NCBI RefSeq assembly: GCF_000518785.1
Contig: NZ_JAEG01000002.1
Location: forward strand, 310,001 to 374,000
From: Paenirhizobium selenitireducens ATCC BAA-1503
GTDB taxonomy: Bacteria; Pseudomonadota; Alphaproteobacteria; Rhizobiales; Rhizobiaceae
Direction of reading: 5' to 3'
Length of the DNA: 64,000 nucleotides
Position numbers and translations under genes: made by a program. Shown piece after piece: positions 29,131-38,630 of this stretch; positions within the stretch are counted from its first letter, which is position 1; each line of letters opens with the position of its first letter. The notes beneath the pieces are model-generated. The model searched no databases and had not been told where the DNA came from. It saw only the letters and a list, made by a program, of their open reading frames with translations.

Positions 29131-30276
29131 ATGATCGAGACCACTGCCGCATTAGAAGAAGCCTGCCTCAAGCTGGCCCAATCGGATTTCATCACCATCG
29201 ATACCGAGTTCCTGCGGGAAACGACGTTCTGGCCGGAGCTCTGCCTGATCCAGATGGCGAGCCCCGATCTCGAAGTGATCGTCGATCCGCTGGCCAAGGG
29301 CCTCGACCTTGCGCCCTTCTTCACGCTGATGGCCGACACCTCGGTGATCAAGGTGTTTCATGCCGCGCGGCAGGACATCGAAATCATCTTCCATCTCGGC
29401 AACCTGATCCCGCATCCGATCTTCGACACCCAGGTCGCGGCCATGGTCTGCGGCTTCGGCGATAGCGTCTCGTATGACCAGCTCGTGCAGAAGGTGAAGA
29501 ACGTCCATATCGACAAGACGTCGCGCTTCACCGACTGGAGCCGCCGGCCGCTGTCGGAAAAGCAGCTCGACTATGCGCTGGCCGACGTCACCCATCTGCG
29601 CGACGTCTACCTGAAGCTGAAGGAAGAGCTGGACCGCGAAGGCCGCGCCGGCTGGCTGACCGAGGAAATGGCCATCCTCGAATCCCGAGAAACCTACGAC
29701 CTGCATCCGGACGATGCCTGGCAGCGGCTGAAGATGCGGCTGCGCAAGCCGCAGGAACTGGCCGTCATGCAGTATGTCGCCGCCTGGCGCGAACGCGAGG
29801 CCCGCAACCGCAACGTACCGCGCTCACGCGTGCTGAAGGACGACGCGATCTACGAGATTGCGCAGCAGCAGCCGAAGGATACGGATGCGCTGAGCCGGCT
29901 GCGTACCATCCCCAAGGGATGGGAGCGTTCGACCTCGGGTGCCGCGATCATCGAACAGGTCAATGCGGCGCTGGCGTTGCCGAAGACCGACATGCCGCAT
30001 GTCAATCGCCACAGCCAGGCCCCCGAAGGGGCACAGGCGGCCGTCGAGCTCCTGAAGGTTCTTCTGCGCCTCACCTCGGAGAAGCACGGCGTGGCCTCCA
30101 AGGTCATCGCCAATACCGAGGACCTGGAAAAGATCGCCGCCGAAGGCGAAAAAGCCGACGTTCCGGCCATGCATGGCTGGCGGCGCGAACTGTTCGGCGA
30201 TGTCGCCCTGAAGCTCATTTCCGGCGGCGTCGGCCTGCGCTTCGTCGACAAGCGCGTCGAAGCGGTGGAATTCTAA
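29131..30276 (+). CDS. rnd: Ribonuclease D
   Basis: 3'-5' exoribonuclease of tRNA and small RNA maturation. 381 residues. The DEDDy catalytic residues appear as DTEFLRE (exo I), FHAARQDIEII (exo II) and LDYALADVTHL (exo III). One or two HRDC helical domains follow (about 205-380; RERE-ARNRNVPRSRVLKDD is typical). The GNAT gene starts 4 bases after its stop. Confidence 0.94.
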   Translation: MIETTAALEEACLKLAQSDFITIDTEFLRETTFWPELCLIQMASPDLEVIVDPLAKGLDLAPFFTLMADTSVIKVFHAARQDIEIIFHLGNLIPHPIFDTQVAAMVCGFGDSVSYDQLVQKVKNVHIDKTSRFTDWSRRPLSEKQLDYALADVTHLRDVYLKLKEELDREGRAGWLTEEMAILESRETYDLHPDDAWQRLKMRLRKPQELAVMQYVAAWREREARNRNVPRSRVLKDDAIYEIAQQQPKDTDALSRLRTIPKGWERSTSGAAIIEQVNAALALPKTDMPHVNRHSQAPEGAQAAVELLKVLLRLTSEKHGVASKVIANTEDLEKIAAEGEKADVPAMHGWRRELFGDVALKLISGGVGLRFVDKRVEAVEF

Positions 30277-30280
30277 GCCC

Positions 30281-30775
30281 ATGGCAGCCGTGACGCTTCG
30301 GCGGGCAACCCCGGACGACATCGGCTACGTCATGCAGGTCGAGCGGCTGCCGGGCTATGACCATTTCATCGGCCAGTTCGACGCGGACCGACATCGGCAG
30401 CAGTTGAACGATCCGGCGATGAACTATTTCATCGGCGAGGACGAGGCCGGGTCGCCGGTGGGCTTCACGATCCTGAGCGGCCTCGACAATCGCGACGGCA
30501 ATCTCTGCATCAAGCGCCTCGCCGTGGCCGTGCCGGAACGCGGCTACGGCTCACGCATGCTGGCCGCTATCATCGACCACGCATTCTCGACAACGCCCGT
30601 GCATCGGCTCTGGCTGGACGTCGTGCGGGACAATGCCCGCGCCTGGAACGTCTATCGCAAGGCCGGCTTCCAGGACGAAGGCATCCTGCGGGAGGCCGTG
30701 GTCACGCCGGACGGCGAGCGGACCGATCTCGTCATGATGTCGATGCTGCGGCCCGAATGGGCCGCGCGCGCTTAA
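30281..30775 (+). CDS. GNAT-family N-acetyltransferase
   Basis: 164 residues. The acetyl-CoA loop is AVAVPERGYGSRMLAAII, followed by WLDVVRDNARAWNVYRKAGF, the classic motif A and B arrangement. The C-terminus (GERTDLVMMSML) is like RimJ/RimL-type enzymes. The acetyl acceptor is unknown. It lies 4 bases after rnd and 10 bases before the Rsm22-like gene, and these are probably co-transcribed. Confidence 0.87.
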   Translation: MAAVTLRRATPDDIGYVMQVERLPGYDHFIGQFDADRHRQQLNDPAMNYFIGEDEAGSPVGFTILSGLDNRDGNLCIKRLAVAVPERGYGSRMLAAIIDHAFSTTPVHRLWLDVVRDNARAWNVYRKAGFQDEGILREAVVTPDGERTDLVMMSMLRPEWAARA

Positions 30776-30785
30776 GGTCCGCCCG

Positions 30786-31784
30786 ATGGAACTCCCCGCC
30801 CCGCTCAGAGCCGCCGTCGAGCAGATGCTGGCGCACGAGCCGATCGAGCGCCTGGCCCGCGCCAGCGAAAAACTCTCCGACCGCTATCGGCGCGAAGTCC
30901 GCGACGGAAAATTCCATCTCGACGGAGAGCTCGCCGCCAAGGCCTATCTCGCCACCCGCCTGCCGGCGACCTATGCCGCCGTGCGCGCCGCACTCTCGAT
31001 GATCGAAGACGCCTCGCCCGATTTCCAGCCGACGAGCCTTCTCGATTTCGGCGCCGGACCCGGCACGGTGTTCTGGGCGGCGAGCGATGCCTGGCCGGAA
31101 CTGGATCGTGCCACGCTCGTCGAGACAAGCCCCGCCATCCGATCGGTCGGCTCGTCGCTGGCAAAACACTCGAACATTGCGACCAACTGGCTCGCCGGCG
31201 ACATCACCGGCACCGTCCCGCCGCTCGAGCCGGCCGACCTGGTCACGCTCGCCTATGTGCTGGACGAGATTGCCGAGACGGCCATACCGAATGTCGTCAA
31301 GCGGCTCTGGGATCTGACCGCCCATACCATCGTCATCGTCGAACCGGGTACGCCGGCCGGCTGGCGGCGGATCCTTGCGGCGCGGCAGACGCTGATCGAC
31401 GCGGGCGCCAAGGTCGTTGCGCCCTGCCCGCACGCGCAGACCTGTCCGATCACGGCACCCGACTGGTGCCATTTCTCCCGCCGGGTCGCACGCTCGCGGG
31501 TCCACCGGCTTTCCAAGGGGGCCGAAGTGCCGTGGGAAGACGAGAAATACATTTTCATCGCCGCCTCGCGCCACGCCGCCGCGCCGCCCGCCGCCCGCGT
31601 GCTGGCCCCGCCGCGCACTTCGAGCGGACTTGCCAGACTGAAGCTCTGTCTTGCCGACGGTCGCGCCGAGGAGCTGACCGTCAGCCGCCGCGACGGCGCC
31701 GTGTTCAAGGCGGCCCGCCGCGCCGACTGGGGCGACGCTTTTGAACCGGAAACGGGGAATGGGAGCGATGACGACGACGCTTGA
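30786..31784 (+). CDS. Rsm22-like ribosomal small subunit methyltransferase family protein
   Basis: 332 residues. The SAM-binding motif LLDFGAGPGTVFWA lies at about 83-96. A cysteine group CPHAQTCP...DWC (near 213-228) is followed by HFSRRVARSRVHRLSKGAEV and WEDEKYIFIA, diagnostic of the Rsm22 family. In mitochondria the homologue (Rsm22/METTL17) helps assemble the small subunit and holds an iron-sulfur cluster; these Cys residues could do the same. It overlaps the DUF2891 gene by 17 bases. Confidence 0.88.
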   Translation: MELPAPLRAAVEQMLAHEPIERLARASEKLSDRYRREVRDGKFHLDGELAAKAYLATRLPATYAAVRAALSMIEDASPDFQPTSLLDFGAGPGTVFWAASDAWPELDRATLVETSPAIRSVGSSLAKHSNIATNWLAGDITGTVPPLEPADLVTLAYVLDEIAETAIPNVVKRLWDLTAHTIVIVEPGTPAGWRRILAARQTLIDAGAKVVAPCPHAQTCPITAPDWCHFSRRVARSRVHRLSKGAEVPWEDEKYIFIAASRHAAAPPAARVLAPPRTSSGLARLKLCLADGRAEELTVSRRDGAVFKAARRADWGDAFEPETGNGSDDDDA

Positions 31785-32772
31785 TCGCGAGACCGCCGAC
31801 CGCTTCGCGCGGATCGCCCTTGGCCATGTCGAGCGGGAATATCCGCACAAGCCTGGCCATGTGTTTGCCGGGGCAAGCGAGGTGCATAGCCCGCGCGAAA
31901 CCCATCCGGTCTTCTTCGGCAGCTTCGACTGGCATTCCTGCGTGCACGGCTACTGGATGCTGGTCCGGTTGCTCAACCGCTTTCCCGACATGCCATCGGC
32001 CGAGGCGATCCGCGCCCTGCTTAGCCGCCAACTGACGCCAGAGACCGTCGCCGGCGAATGCGCCACCTTCGATCGGCCGATGAATCGCGGCTTCGAACGG
32101 CCCTATGGCTGGGGCTGGTTGCTCAAACTCGCTGCTGAACTGGAGGTGGCCGAAGACGGCAGTCTTTCCCGGACCTTGCAGCCGCTGACGGAGCGGATCG
32201 TCGCACGCTTTCACGCGTTCCTGCCGGTTGCCACCTATCCGGTGCGGGTCGGCACGCATTACAACACCGCCTTCGCCCTTCGCCTCGCCGCCGACTACGG
32301 CGATGCGGTTGGTGACAAGAGCTTCATCGATCTGCTGCGCACGACGGCGCTCCGCTGGTATGGGCCGGACCAGAATTGCCCCGCCTGGGGCGAACCCTCG
32401 GGCGACGACTTTCTGTCCTCGACGCTGATCGAGGCGGAATGCATGCGCCGGCTGCTGCCTGCTCCGGATTTTGCCGACTGGTTCGCGCGCTTCCTGCCCG
32501 GCCTCGAAAGCGGCGAACCGCAGCCCCTGTTCTCCCCGGCCGCGGTCTCGGATCGCTCCGACGGCAAGATCGCCCATCTCGACGGGCTCAACCTGTCGCG
32601 CGCCTGGTGCTGGCGGTCGCTGGCCGCATCGGCCGAGGAGACGGACGCCCGCCGGACGATCATGAACGCGGCGGCCGATTGCCATCTGCAGGCAGCCCTG
32701 CCCCATGTCGCCGGCGACTATATGGGCGAGCACTGGCTGGCGAGCTTTGCCGTGCTGGCGCTGGAGGCGTGA
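31768..32772 (+). CDS. DUF2891 family protein
   Basis: 334 residues from the ATG at 31768, which has GGGAG upstream; other in-frame starts lie 9 and 27 bases earlier. It contains FGSFDWHSCVHGYWML (about 50-65), FERPYGWGWLLKLAAELE and GTHYNTAFALRLA, which I associate with DUF2891. The many conserved His and Trp in an alpha-helical context look like an alpha/alpha toroid of the glycosidase or epimerase sort. No signal peptide. Function unknown. Confidence 0.8.
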   Translation: MTTTLDRETADRFARIALGHVEREYPHKPGHVFAGASEVHSPRETHPVFFGSFDWHSCVHGYWMLVRLLNRFPDMPSAEAIRALLSRQLTPETVAGECATFDRPMNRGFERPYGWGWLLKLAAELEVAEDGSLSRTLQPLTERIVARFHAFLPVATYPVRVGTHYNTAFALRLAADYGDAVGDKSFIDLLRTTALRWYGPDQNCPAWGEPSGDDFLSSTLIEAECMRRLLPAPDFADWFARFLPGLESGEPQPLFSPAAVSDRSDGKIAHLDGLNLSRAWCWRSLAASAEETDARRTIMNAAADCHLQAALPHVAGDYMGEHWLASFAVLALEA

Positions 32773-32914
32773 GAAAGTCCTTCCCCCAACGCGCGCCCAC
32801 TGATCGCTGTCACGCTTGAGGACAGTCACCGAAACTTCATCGAACAGAGATCGCTCTGACATGGGCGCTCCCTAACCATGCCGCGTCTGAAACCGTCTCA
32901 CGAATGGTGACGCC

Positions 32915-34270
32915 ATGAAAAATCATCTCTTTGCTTCCGTATCCCTTTTCCTCCTCGCCACTCCGGCCTTCGCCGACGAAACCGCTTTTCCGGCCAAGCT
33001 CGTCAGCCATGCCGTCCTGCCGGCCAATTCGATCATCGCCGCCCCGGCCGATGCTCCGGCCCATCTCAAGACCTCGGGCAAGTTCACCACCTCCGACCGC
33101 AAGCGCGCCGAAGGCCTCGGCACCGTGCCCGGCAAGGACGGCGTTCGCCCGACCGGGCTTTCCATGCCCTTCGACGGCCAGGCCATGCAGGGCTTCTCCG
33201 GCATCAAGACCATGGAGGACGGCACGTTCTGGAGCCTGTCCGACAACGGCTTCGGCTCCAAAGCCAATTCCAGCGATTCCATGCTGATGCTGCATCACAT
33301 CAAGTTCGACTGGGACGCCGGCAAGGTCGAGCATCTCGAAACCGTATTCCTGTCCGACCCGGACAAGAAGTCTCCGTTCCCGATCGTCATGGAAGGCGCC
33401 GAGCAGCGCTACCTGACCGGCGCGGATTTCGACGTCGAGTCGATTCAGCCCACGGCCGACGGCTTCTGGGTGGGCGAGGAATTCGGCCCCTATATCCTGA
33501 AGTTCAGCAAGGACGGCAAGCTGACCGACGTGATCCCGACCAAGGCCGGCGAGATCGAGGTGAAGTCGCCGGACAATGCGACGCTCGTCGTTCCGGCCAA
33601 TCCGACCGCCAAGATGCCAGCCTTCAACCTGAAGCGTTCGGGTGGCTATGAAGGCATGGCGATGTCGAAAGACGGCTCGAAACTCTACGGCCTGCTCGAA
33701 GGTCCGCTTTTCCTCGAGGACGGCTCGGTCGAGAAGGCGGATGGCCTGACCGCCCTGCGCATCATCGAGCTGGATGTCGCCTCGAAGGCCTGGACCGGCC
33801 GTTCGTGGCTCTATCCGCTGTCGGAAGGCGGCGAGGCGATCGGCGACTTCAACATGATCGACGGCACGACCGCCCTCGTCATCGAGCGCGACAACGGTGC
33901 GGGTGCGGCCGAGAAGGCTTGCGCCGACCCGAAGAAGCCGGAACCGACCTGCTTTGCCACGCCGGCCAAGCACAAGCGCATCTACAAGATCGAGATGACC
34001 GACGAGAATGCCGGCAAGGCCGTTCGCAAGATCGGCTATATCGACCTGATGAAGATCGCCGATCCGGACAGCAAGAAGCGCCAGGGCGGCGGCGAAGGCT
34101 TCTACGACATGCCGTTCGTCACGATCGAGGATGTCGACGTGATCGACGCTACCCACATCGTCGTCGGCAATGACAACAACCTGCCCTTCTCGGCCGGCCG
34201 CGCGCTCGACAAGGCGGACGACAACGAATTCGTCCTGCTGGAAGTCGGCGAATTCCTCGCCGCGAAGTAA
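32915..34270 (+). CDS. Esterase-like activity of phytase family protein, secreted
   Basis: 451 residues. A signal peptide (MKNHLFASVSLFLLATPAFA, cleavage near 20) directs it to the periplasm. The phytase-like beta-propeller shows GFSGIKTMEDGTFWSLSDNG, TGADFDVESIQPTADGFWVG, EEFGPYILKF, GGYEGMAMS and DNNLPFS, the usual pattern of this family (PF13449). Substrates may be organic phosphates or esters. Lysine-rich low-complexity segments occur (KACADPKKPEPTC). It stands alone, ended by a strong terminator. Confidence 0.87.
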   Translation: MKNHLFASVSLFLLATPAFADETAFPAKLVSHAVLPANSIIAAPADAPAHLKTSGKFTTSDRKRAEGLGTVPGKDGVRPTGLSMPFDGQAMQGFSGIKTMEDGTFWSLSDNGFGSKANSSDSMLMLHHIKFDWDAGKVEHLETVFLSDPDKKSPFPIVMEGAEQRYLTGADFDVESIQPTADGFWVGEEFGPYILKFSKDGKLTDVIPTKAGEIEVKSPDNATLVVPANPTAKMPAFNLKRSGGYEGMAMSKDGSKLYGLLEGPLFLEDGSVEKADGLTALRIIELDVASKAWTGRSWLYPLSEGGEAIGDFNMIDGTTALVIERDNGAGAAEKACADPKKPEPTCFATPAKHKRIYKIEMTDENAGKAVRKIGYIDLMKIADPDSKKRQGGGEGFYDMPFVTIEDVDVIDATHIVVGNDNNLPFSAGRALDKADDNEFVLLEVGEFLAAK

Positions 34271-34295
34271 GCCAGTCCAACGCTGCAAATACAGG

Positions 34296-34323
34296 AAAGC
34301 CGGCGGGATCTCCCGCCGGCTTT
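34296..34323. terminator. Bidirectional intrinsic terminator
   Basis: A perfect inverted repeat of 13 bases (AAAGCCGGCGGGA with TCCCGCCGGCTTT) has only TC between the arms, so the real loop is about 4 bases. T runs flank it on both strands. It ends the phytase-like gene and the convergent RhiA-like gene. Confidence 0.88.
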
Positions 34324-34342
34324 TCCCGTAAGTCACACAGGT

Positions 34343-34651
34343 TCAGAGATAGAGCACGTTGCTCGTCGGCGGCTCCCAGTTCTGCGCCTTGCCGGAAATG
34401 TCGTAGGCAAAGCTGCCGTCCGCGTTCGGTTGGGGCGACGGCCGCGTCGGGGCGGGCGTCTGGGCGGCGGCCGCAGTCAGATCGTCATAGGTGTAGGACT
34501 TGGTCCAGTCGATCGATGTTCCGGTCGACGGAGCCTTGGTCATCCAGGCCAGGCTCGCGGCATCCGTCGTCGTCTGCGGAGACTTCTGGAAGACCGTATA
34601 GTTTGCGCCACTGCCGGAATTGTTGACCACCGATATGCTGTAAGATGCCAT
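34343..34651 (-). CDS. Small RhiA-like protein
   Basis: 102 residues without a signal peptide or membrane span. The N-terminal half (YSISVVNNSGSGANYTVFQK then SLAWMTKAP, GTSIDWTKSYTYD) resembles the repeated domain of RhiA, the quorum-regulated rhizosphere protein of Rhizobium leguminosarum. The second half is Pro- and Ala-rich (QTPAPTRPSPQP) and ends NVLYL. The ATG has GAGGTG 9 bases upstream. The 190 bases upstream of it are AT-rich and should hold its promoter. The RhiA likeness is from memory of the family pattern, so moderate. Confidence 0.6.
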   Translation of the reverse strand: MASYSISVVNNSGSGANYTVFQKSPQTTTDAASLAWMTKAPSTGTSIDWTKSYTYDDLTAAAAQTPAPTRPSPQPNADGSFAYDISGKAQNWEPPTSNVLYL

Positions 34652-34841
34652 GATAGTATTCACCTCGTTATGTCGAATAACGGCAAACTATTGCGAACAC
34701 CGGCGAATACAACGACCGGAACTGGGTGCATTTCCTTTGCAAAACAAGTGGTTAAGCGGCAACAAACGTAACAGGTAAAATGCAACGGAATTTGGGGTGG
34801 GTCGTCCGATGTCGCGCAAGCGGATGGACGGCAGGCCGCTG

Positions 34842-36362
34842 TTATTCGAACCGGAAGGCCAGTCGCTTGCCGGTCAGGCGTGCGAGCTGTTGCAGTCGGC
34901 CGTCCAGACGTTCGCCGGCGAAATCGCGATAGGCCGAGGGCACGACGAATTCCAGGTCGAGATCGGGCCGCGGGGCCTTGCGGAAAGTCAGGTTGTGGAC
35001 GATGCCGGGCATCGAGGCCGAGAACAGGTAGACCACACGCAGCAATCCGCCGAGCAGCTTGGCGCGCTCCAGCAGGCGTTCGGTGGCGATCGTCGCCAGC
35101 GGACCGGTCTGGCCGTCGTCGTTGAGCCCCTCGAAGCGATAGTAGTTGGCGAGCGCGATGAAGGCGCGGCCCGGATGGGTGATGCCGACGAAGGACGAGT
35201 GGGCGATGATGTTCAGCGCCTGCAGCCCGCGATAGTCGGGGTGAGCACGCCAGCTGATATCGGCAAGCAGGCAGGCCGCTTGCCGGTAGCGGCTTTCTTC
35301 CTCGGTCTCGGCGACGTCGAAATACGGCATCATCCGGCCCGTCCAGTCGGCGAGTTCGCGGGCGTGCTCGGGCGAGCGGGCGCGCAGGATCGCCAGTTCG
35401 TCGGCTGCGGTGAGAAGCGGATCGAGCGCCCGGTCTTCCTCCGACAGCAGCGAATAGAGATAGCCCTCGCGCACGCCTTGCGCCGAAAATGACACGCGCG
35501 CCGGACGCATCGCGTCCAGCACCTCGCGCATGGCGATCGCGCCGTAGGGCAGCAGGGATCGACGGCTCTTGGAGATTGCGCCCCAGGCCGGATCGCGGAC
35601 GCTGGCTCCGGAGATGATTTCGTCGAGGAACTGGGCGATTTCGTCGAACTGCAGTTCATAGCCCTGCATCATGTGCAGCGGATATTTCCGCATTTCCATG
35701 TGCAGCTTGGCGATGTTTCGCCATGTCCCGCCGACCGCATAGAAGGTGCGGTCCCTGCCCCGCTGCAGCATGGCGGCCGGGCGGATCAGCTTGCGGGCAT
35801 AGGCCCGTGCCGCTCCAAGCGAGCCGCCGACCGTCTCCGACAGCCTCAGGCCACCAAGCGGAAGGGTGATCCCGGTGCCGAGTTCGCGGCCCTTGATGTC
35901 GATGAGTTCGAGCGAGCCGCCGCCGAGGTCGCCGGCAATACCGTCCGGATCGTGGAAGCCGCTGACGATGCCGAGAGCGGAATAGAGCGCCTCCTGTTCA
36001 CCGGTCAGAACCTCGATGCCGCGACCGAGTATCTCCTCGGCGCGACGGATGAAATCGGGGCCGTTGGCCGCCTCGCGGGCCGCCGCCGTGGCCAGCACAT
36101 ACATCGCGGTTGCCCGCGCCTGGCGCGACAGCGCGCCGAAGCGGCGCAGCGAAGTCAGCGCGCGCGCCACGCCCTCGTCGTCCATCCGTCCGGTGGTCGC
36201 GAGACCCTTGCCGAGACCGCAGAGCACCTTCTCGTTGAACAGCACCGTCGGCGCCCGCGACAGGCCTTCATAGATGACCAGTCGGATCGAGTTCGAACCG
36301 ATGTCGACGACGGAGACAGGGGCTATGCCAGGCAACCGCCCCTGCGCTTCTGATCTTGTCAT
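34842..36362 (-). CDS. ppx: Exopolyphosphatase
   Basis: Releases phosphate from the ends of polyphosphate, and in related enzymes hydrolyses pppGpp. 506 residues. The ASKHA nucleotide-binding fold shows VVDIGSNSIRLVIYEG (about 18-33), LATAAAREAANG and GIAGDLGGGSLELIDI. The C-terminal HD-like helical domain has LLADISWRAHPDYRG. It starts 12 bases after ppk ends on the same strand, so ppk-ppx form an operon with opposite activities. Confidence 0.94.
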   Translation of the reverse strand: MTRSEAQGRLPGIAPVSVVDIGSNSIRLVIYEGLSRAPTVLFNEKVLCGLGKGLATTGRMDDEGVARALTSLRRFGALSRQARATAMYVLATAAAREAANGPDFIRRAEEILGRGIEVLTGEQEALYSALGIVSGFHDPDGIAGDLGGGSLELIDIKGRELGTGITLPLGGLRLSETVGGSLGAARAYARKLIRPAAMLQRGRDRTFYAVGGTWRNIAKLHMEMRKYPLHMMQGYELQFDEIAQFLDEIISGASVRDPAWGAISKSRRSLLPYGAIAMREVLDAMRPARVSFSAQGVREGYLYSLLSEEDRALDPLLTAADELAILRARSPEHARELADWTGRMMPYFDVAETEEESRYRQAACLLADISWRAHPDYRGLQALNIIAHSSFVGITHPGRAFIALANYYRFEGLNDDGQTGPLATIATERLLERAKLLGGLLRVVYLFSASMPGIVHNLTFRKAPRPDLDLEFVVPSAYRDFAGERLDGRLQQLARLTGKRLAFRFE

Positions 36363-36374
36363 GAAGTACCAGTT

Positions 36375-38567
36375 TTATTGTTTCCTGCCGGAGATGATCC
36401 CGGCAATCAGTTTCGGCGCGCTTTCTTTCAGCGATTCTCCCCGACCCGAAAGGCTCGGATTGGTCATGAAATAGTGCTGCGCGTTAAAAGGTTCCTCGCC
36501 GGGCCGCACTTCCATGCGCCGCGACGTTCCGTCGGGCAATATCTCGTAGCTCTGTTGGTTGTCAATCAAGTTGCCCAGCATGATCTGTGAAAGAACCTGC
36601 TCATGGACAGTCGGGTTGACGAGCGGCACGAGGGTTTCGACTCGACGGTCGAGATTGCGCGGCATCATGTCGGCCGAACCGATATAGACCAGCGCGTTTT
36701 CCGACGGCAGGCCATGACCATTGCCGAAGCAGAAGATGCGGCTGTGCTCGAGAAAACGGCCGACAATCGACTTCACGCGGATGTTGTCGGACAGACCCGG
36801 CACGCGCGGCCGCAGGCAGCAGATGCCGCGGATGACCAGGTCGATCTCGACGCCGGCCTGGCTGGCGCGATAGAGCGCATCGATGATCTCCGGATCGACC
36901 AGCGAATTCATCTTCATCCAGATCGCCGCCGGCTTGCCGTTGCGCGCGCTGGCGGTTTCCTCCTCGATGTGACGCAGGATGCGCGGCCGCAGCGTGTAGG
37001 GCGATACCGCGAGCTTCATTCCTTCTTCCGGCTCGCCATAGCCGGTGATGAAGTTGAAGACGTTCGCCATGTCATGCGCGATCTTCGGGTTGCAGGTGAA
37101 GAAGGACAGGTCGGTATAGATCTTCGCCGTCACCGGATGGTAGTTGCCGGTGCCGAGGTGGCAATAGGTCCGAAGCTTGCCGTCCTCGCGCCGCACGACC
37201 ATCGACATCTTGGCGTGGGTCTTGAGTTCGATGAAGCCGAAGACAACCTGGACGCCGGCACGTTCGAGGTCACGCGCCCAGCGGATGTTGGCCTCCTCGT
37301 CGAAGCGCGCCTTGAGCTCGACCAGGGCCGTCACCGACTTGCCGGCATCGGCGGCGTCGATCAGCGCGCGCACGATCGGGCTGTCGTTCGAGGTGCGGTA
37401 GAGCGTCTGCTTGATAGCCAGGACGTCCGGATCGCGCGCCGCCTGAAGCAGGAACTGCACGACGACGTCGAAGGACTCGTACGGATGGTGGACCACCATG
37501 TCCTTTTCGCGGATCGCCGCCAGGCAATCGCCGGCATGCTCGCGCACGCGTTCCGGAAAACGGGCATTGTAGGGTTCGAAACGCAGGTCGTCGCGCGGTG
37601 CCTTGGCGATTTCGGAAATGGTGTTGAGCGCCAGCAGGCCCGGCAGAACCGCGACGCGATTGTCGGGAACGGCCAGTTCATGCACGACGAACTGGCGCAG
37701 GCCGACCGGCATCTCGGAGTCGACTTCGATCCGGATCACCGATCCGCGACGGCGGCGCTTAAGTGCCGTCTCGAAGTAGCGCACCAGATCTTCGGCCTCT
37801 TCCTCCACTTCGATATCGCTGTCGCGGATGATGCGGAAGGTGCCGAAGCCCCTGACCTCATAGCCGGGATAGAGCCGGTCGATGAAAAGCCCGACCATGT
37901 CCTCCAGGGTAATGTAGCGGATCGTCGACTTGTCGTCCGGCAAGCGGACGAAACGGTCGAGCGTCGGCGGCAGGCGCAGAAGGGCCGTCATCGGCTCCGC
38001 GGTGCGCCGGCTTTCGAGCTGCAGGCCCATCGAGAAGCCGAGATTGGGGATGAAGGGGAACGGATGAGCCGGATCAATCGACAGCGGCGTCAATACCGGG
38101 AAGATCGATTCCTCGAACTCGGTCGCCAGCCAGGCCCGGTCTTCGCGCGAAAGCGCCGCCGGCCGCACGATCAGGATGTCCTCCTTGGCGAGATATTGCT
38201 GCAGGACGGCCAGCGAAGCCTGCTGCTCCATCTGCAGATTGTCGATTTCCTTCAGAATATCGTCCAGCTGCTCGGCGGGCGTCTTGCCGTCCGGGCTGCG
38301 GATCGCGATGCCCTGCCGCACCTGTCCCTCGAGACCAGCGACGCGAACCATGAAGAATTCGTCGAGATTGGCGGCGGAAATCGACAGGAAGCGGACGCGC
38401 TCCAGCAGCGGATGCGCCGTATTGAGGGTTTCCTCAAGCACCCGGCGATTGAACTGCAGCCAGGAAAACTCGCGATTGATGAAGCGCAAGGGGCTGTTGG
38501 ACAGATCCTCCGGTGCCTCTCCCACGACCACGTCGGGAGTATTCGTCTCAGTCACCACAGAATCCAT
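36375..38567 (-). CDS. ppk: Polyphosphate kinase
   Basis: Makes polyphosphate from ATP, reversibly. 730 residues, full length. The four PPK domains are visible: N domain ([18 protein letters not shown]), head domain, and two phospholipase-D-like domains. The active-site histidines correspond to His451 (KTHAKMSMV) and His608 (FLEHSRIF). It precedes ppx by 12 bases and follows hdaA by 63 bases on the same strand. Confidence 0.96.
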   Translation of the reverse strand: MDSVVTETNTPDVVVGEAPEDLSNSPLRFINREFSWLQFNRRVLEETLNTAHPLLERVRFLSISAANLDEFFMVRVAGLEGQVRQGIAIRSPDGKTPAEQLDDILKEIDNLQMEQQASLAVLQQYLAKEDILIVRPAALSREDRAWLATEFEESIFPVLTPLSIDPAHPFPFIPNLGFSMGLQLESRRTAEPMTALLRLPPTLDRFVRLPDDKSTIRYITLEDMVGLFIDRLYPGYEVRGFGTFRIIRDSDIEVEEEAEDLVRYFETALKRRRRGSVIRIEVDSEMPVGLRQFVVHELAVPDNRVAVLPGLLALNTISEIAKAPRDDLRFEPYNARFPERVREHAGDCLAAIREKDMVVHHPYESFDVVVQFLLQAARDPDVLAIKQTLYRTSNDSPIVRALIDAADAGKSVTALVELKARFDEEANIRWARDLERAGVQVVFGFIELKTHAKMSMVVRREDGKLRTYCHLGTGNYHPVTAKIYTDLSFFTCNPKIAHDMANVFNFITGYGEPEEGMKLAVSPYTLRPRILRHIEEETASARNGKPAAIWMKMNSLVDPEIIDALYRASQAGVEIDLVIRGICCLRPRVPGLSDNIRVKSIVGRFLEHSRIFCFGNGHGLPSENALVYIGSADMMPRNLDRRVETLVPLVNPTVHEQVLSQIMLGNLIDNQQSYEILPDGTSRRMEVRPGEEPFNAQHYFMTNPSLSGRGESLKESAPKLIAGIISGRKQ

Positions 38568-38630
38568 TGCCCATCCCTCAATTGCCGGAGTGCCCGCAAT
38601 TATAACAGTTTGACGACAATCCTGTGACGC

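Noticed and set aside
32800-32850. CTGTCAC and CAGTCAC repeats before the phytase-like gene, considered as a PHO box
   Set aside because: The spacing between half-sites (about 16 bases) does not fit the 11-base period of PhoB sites, and the second copy deviates.
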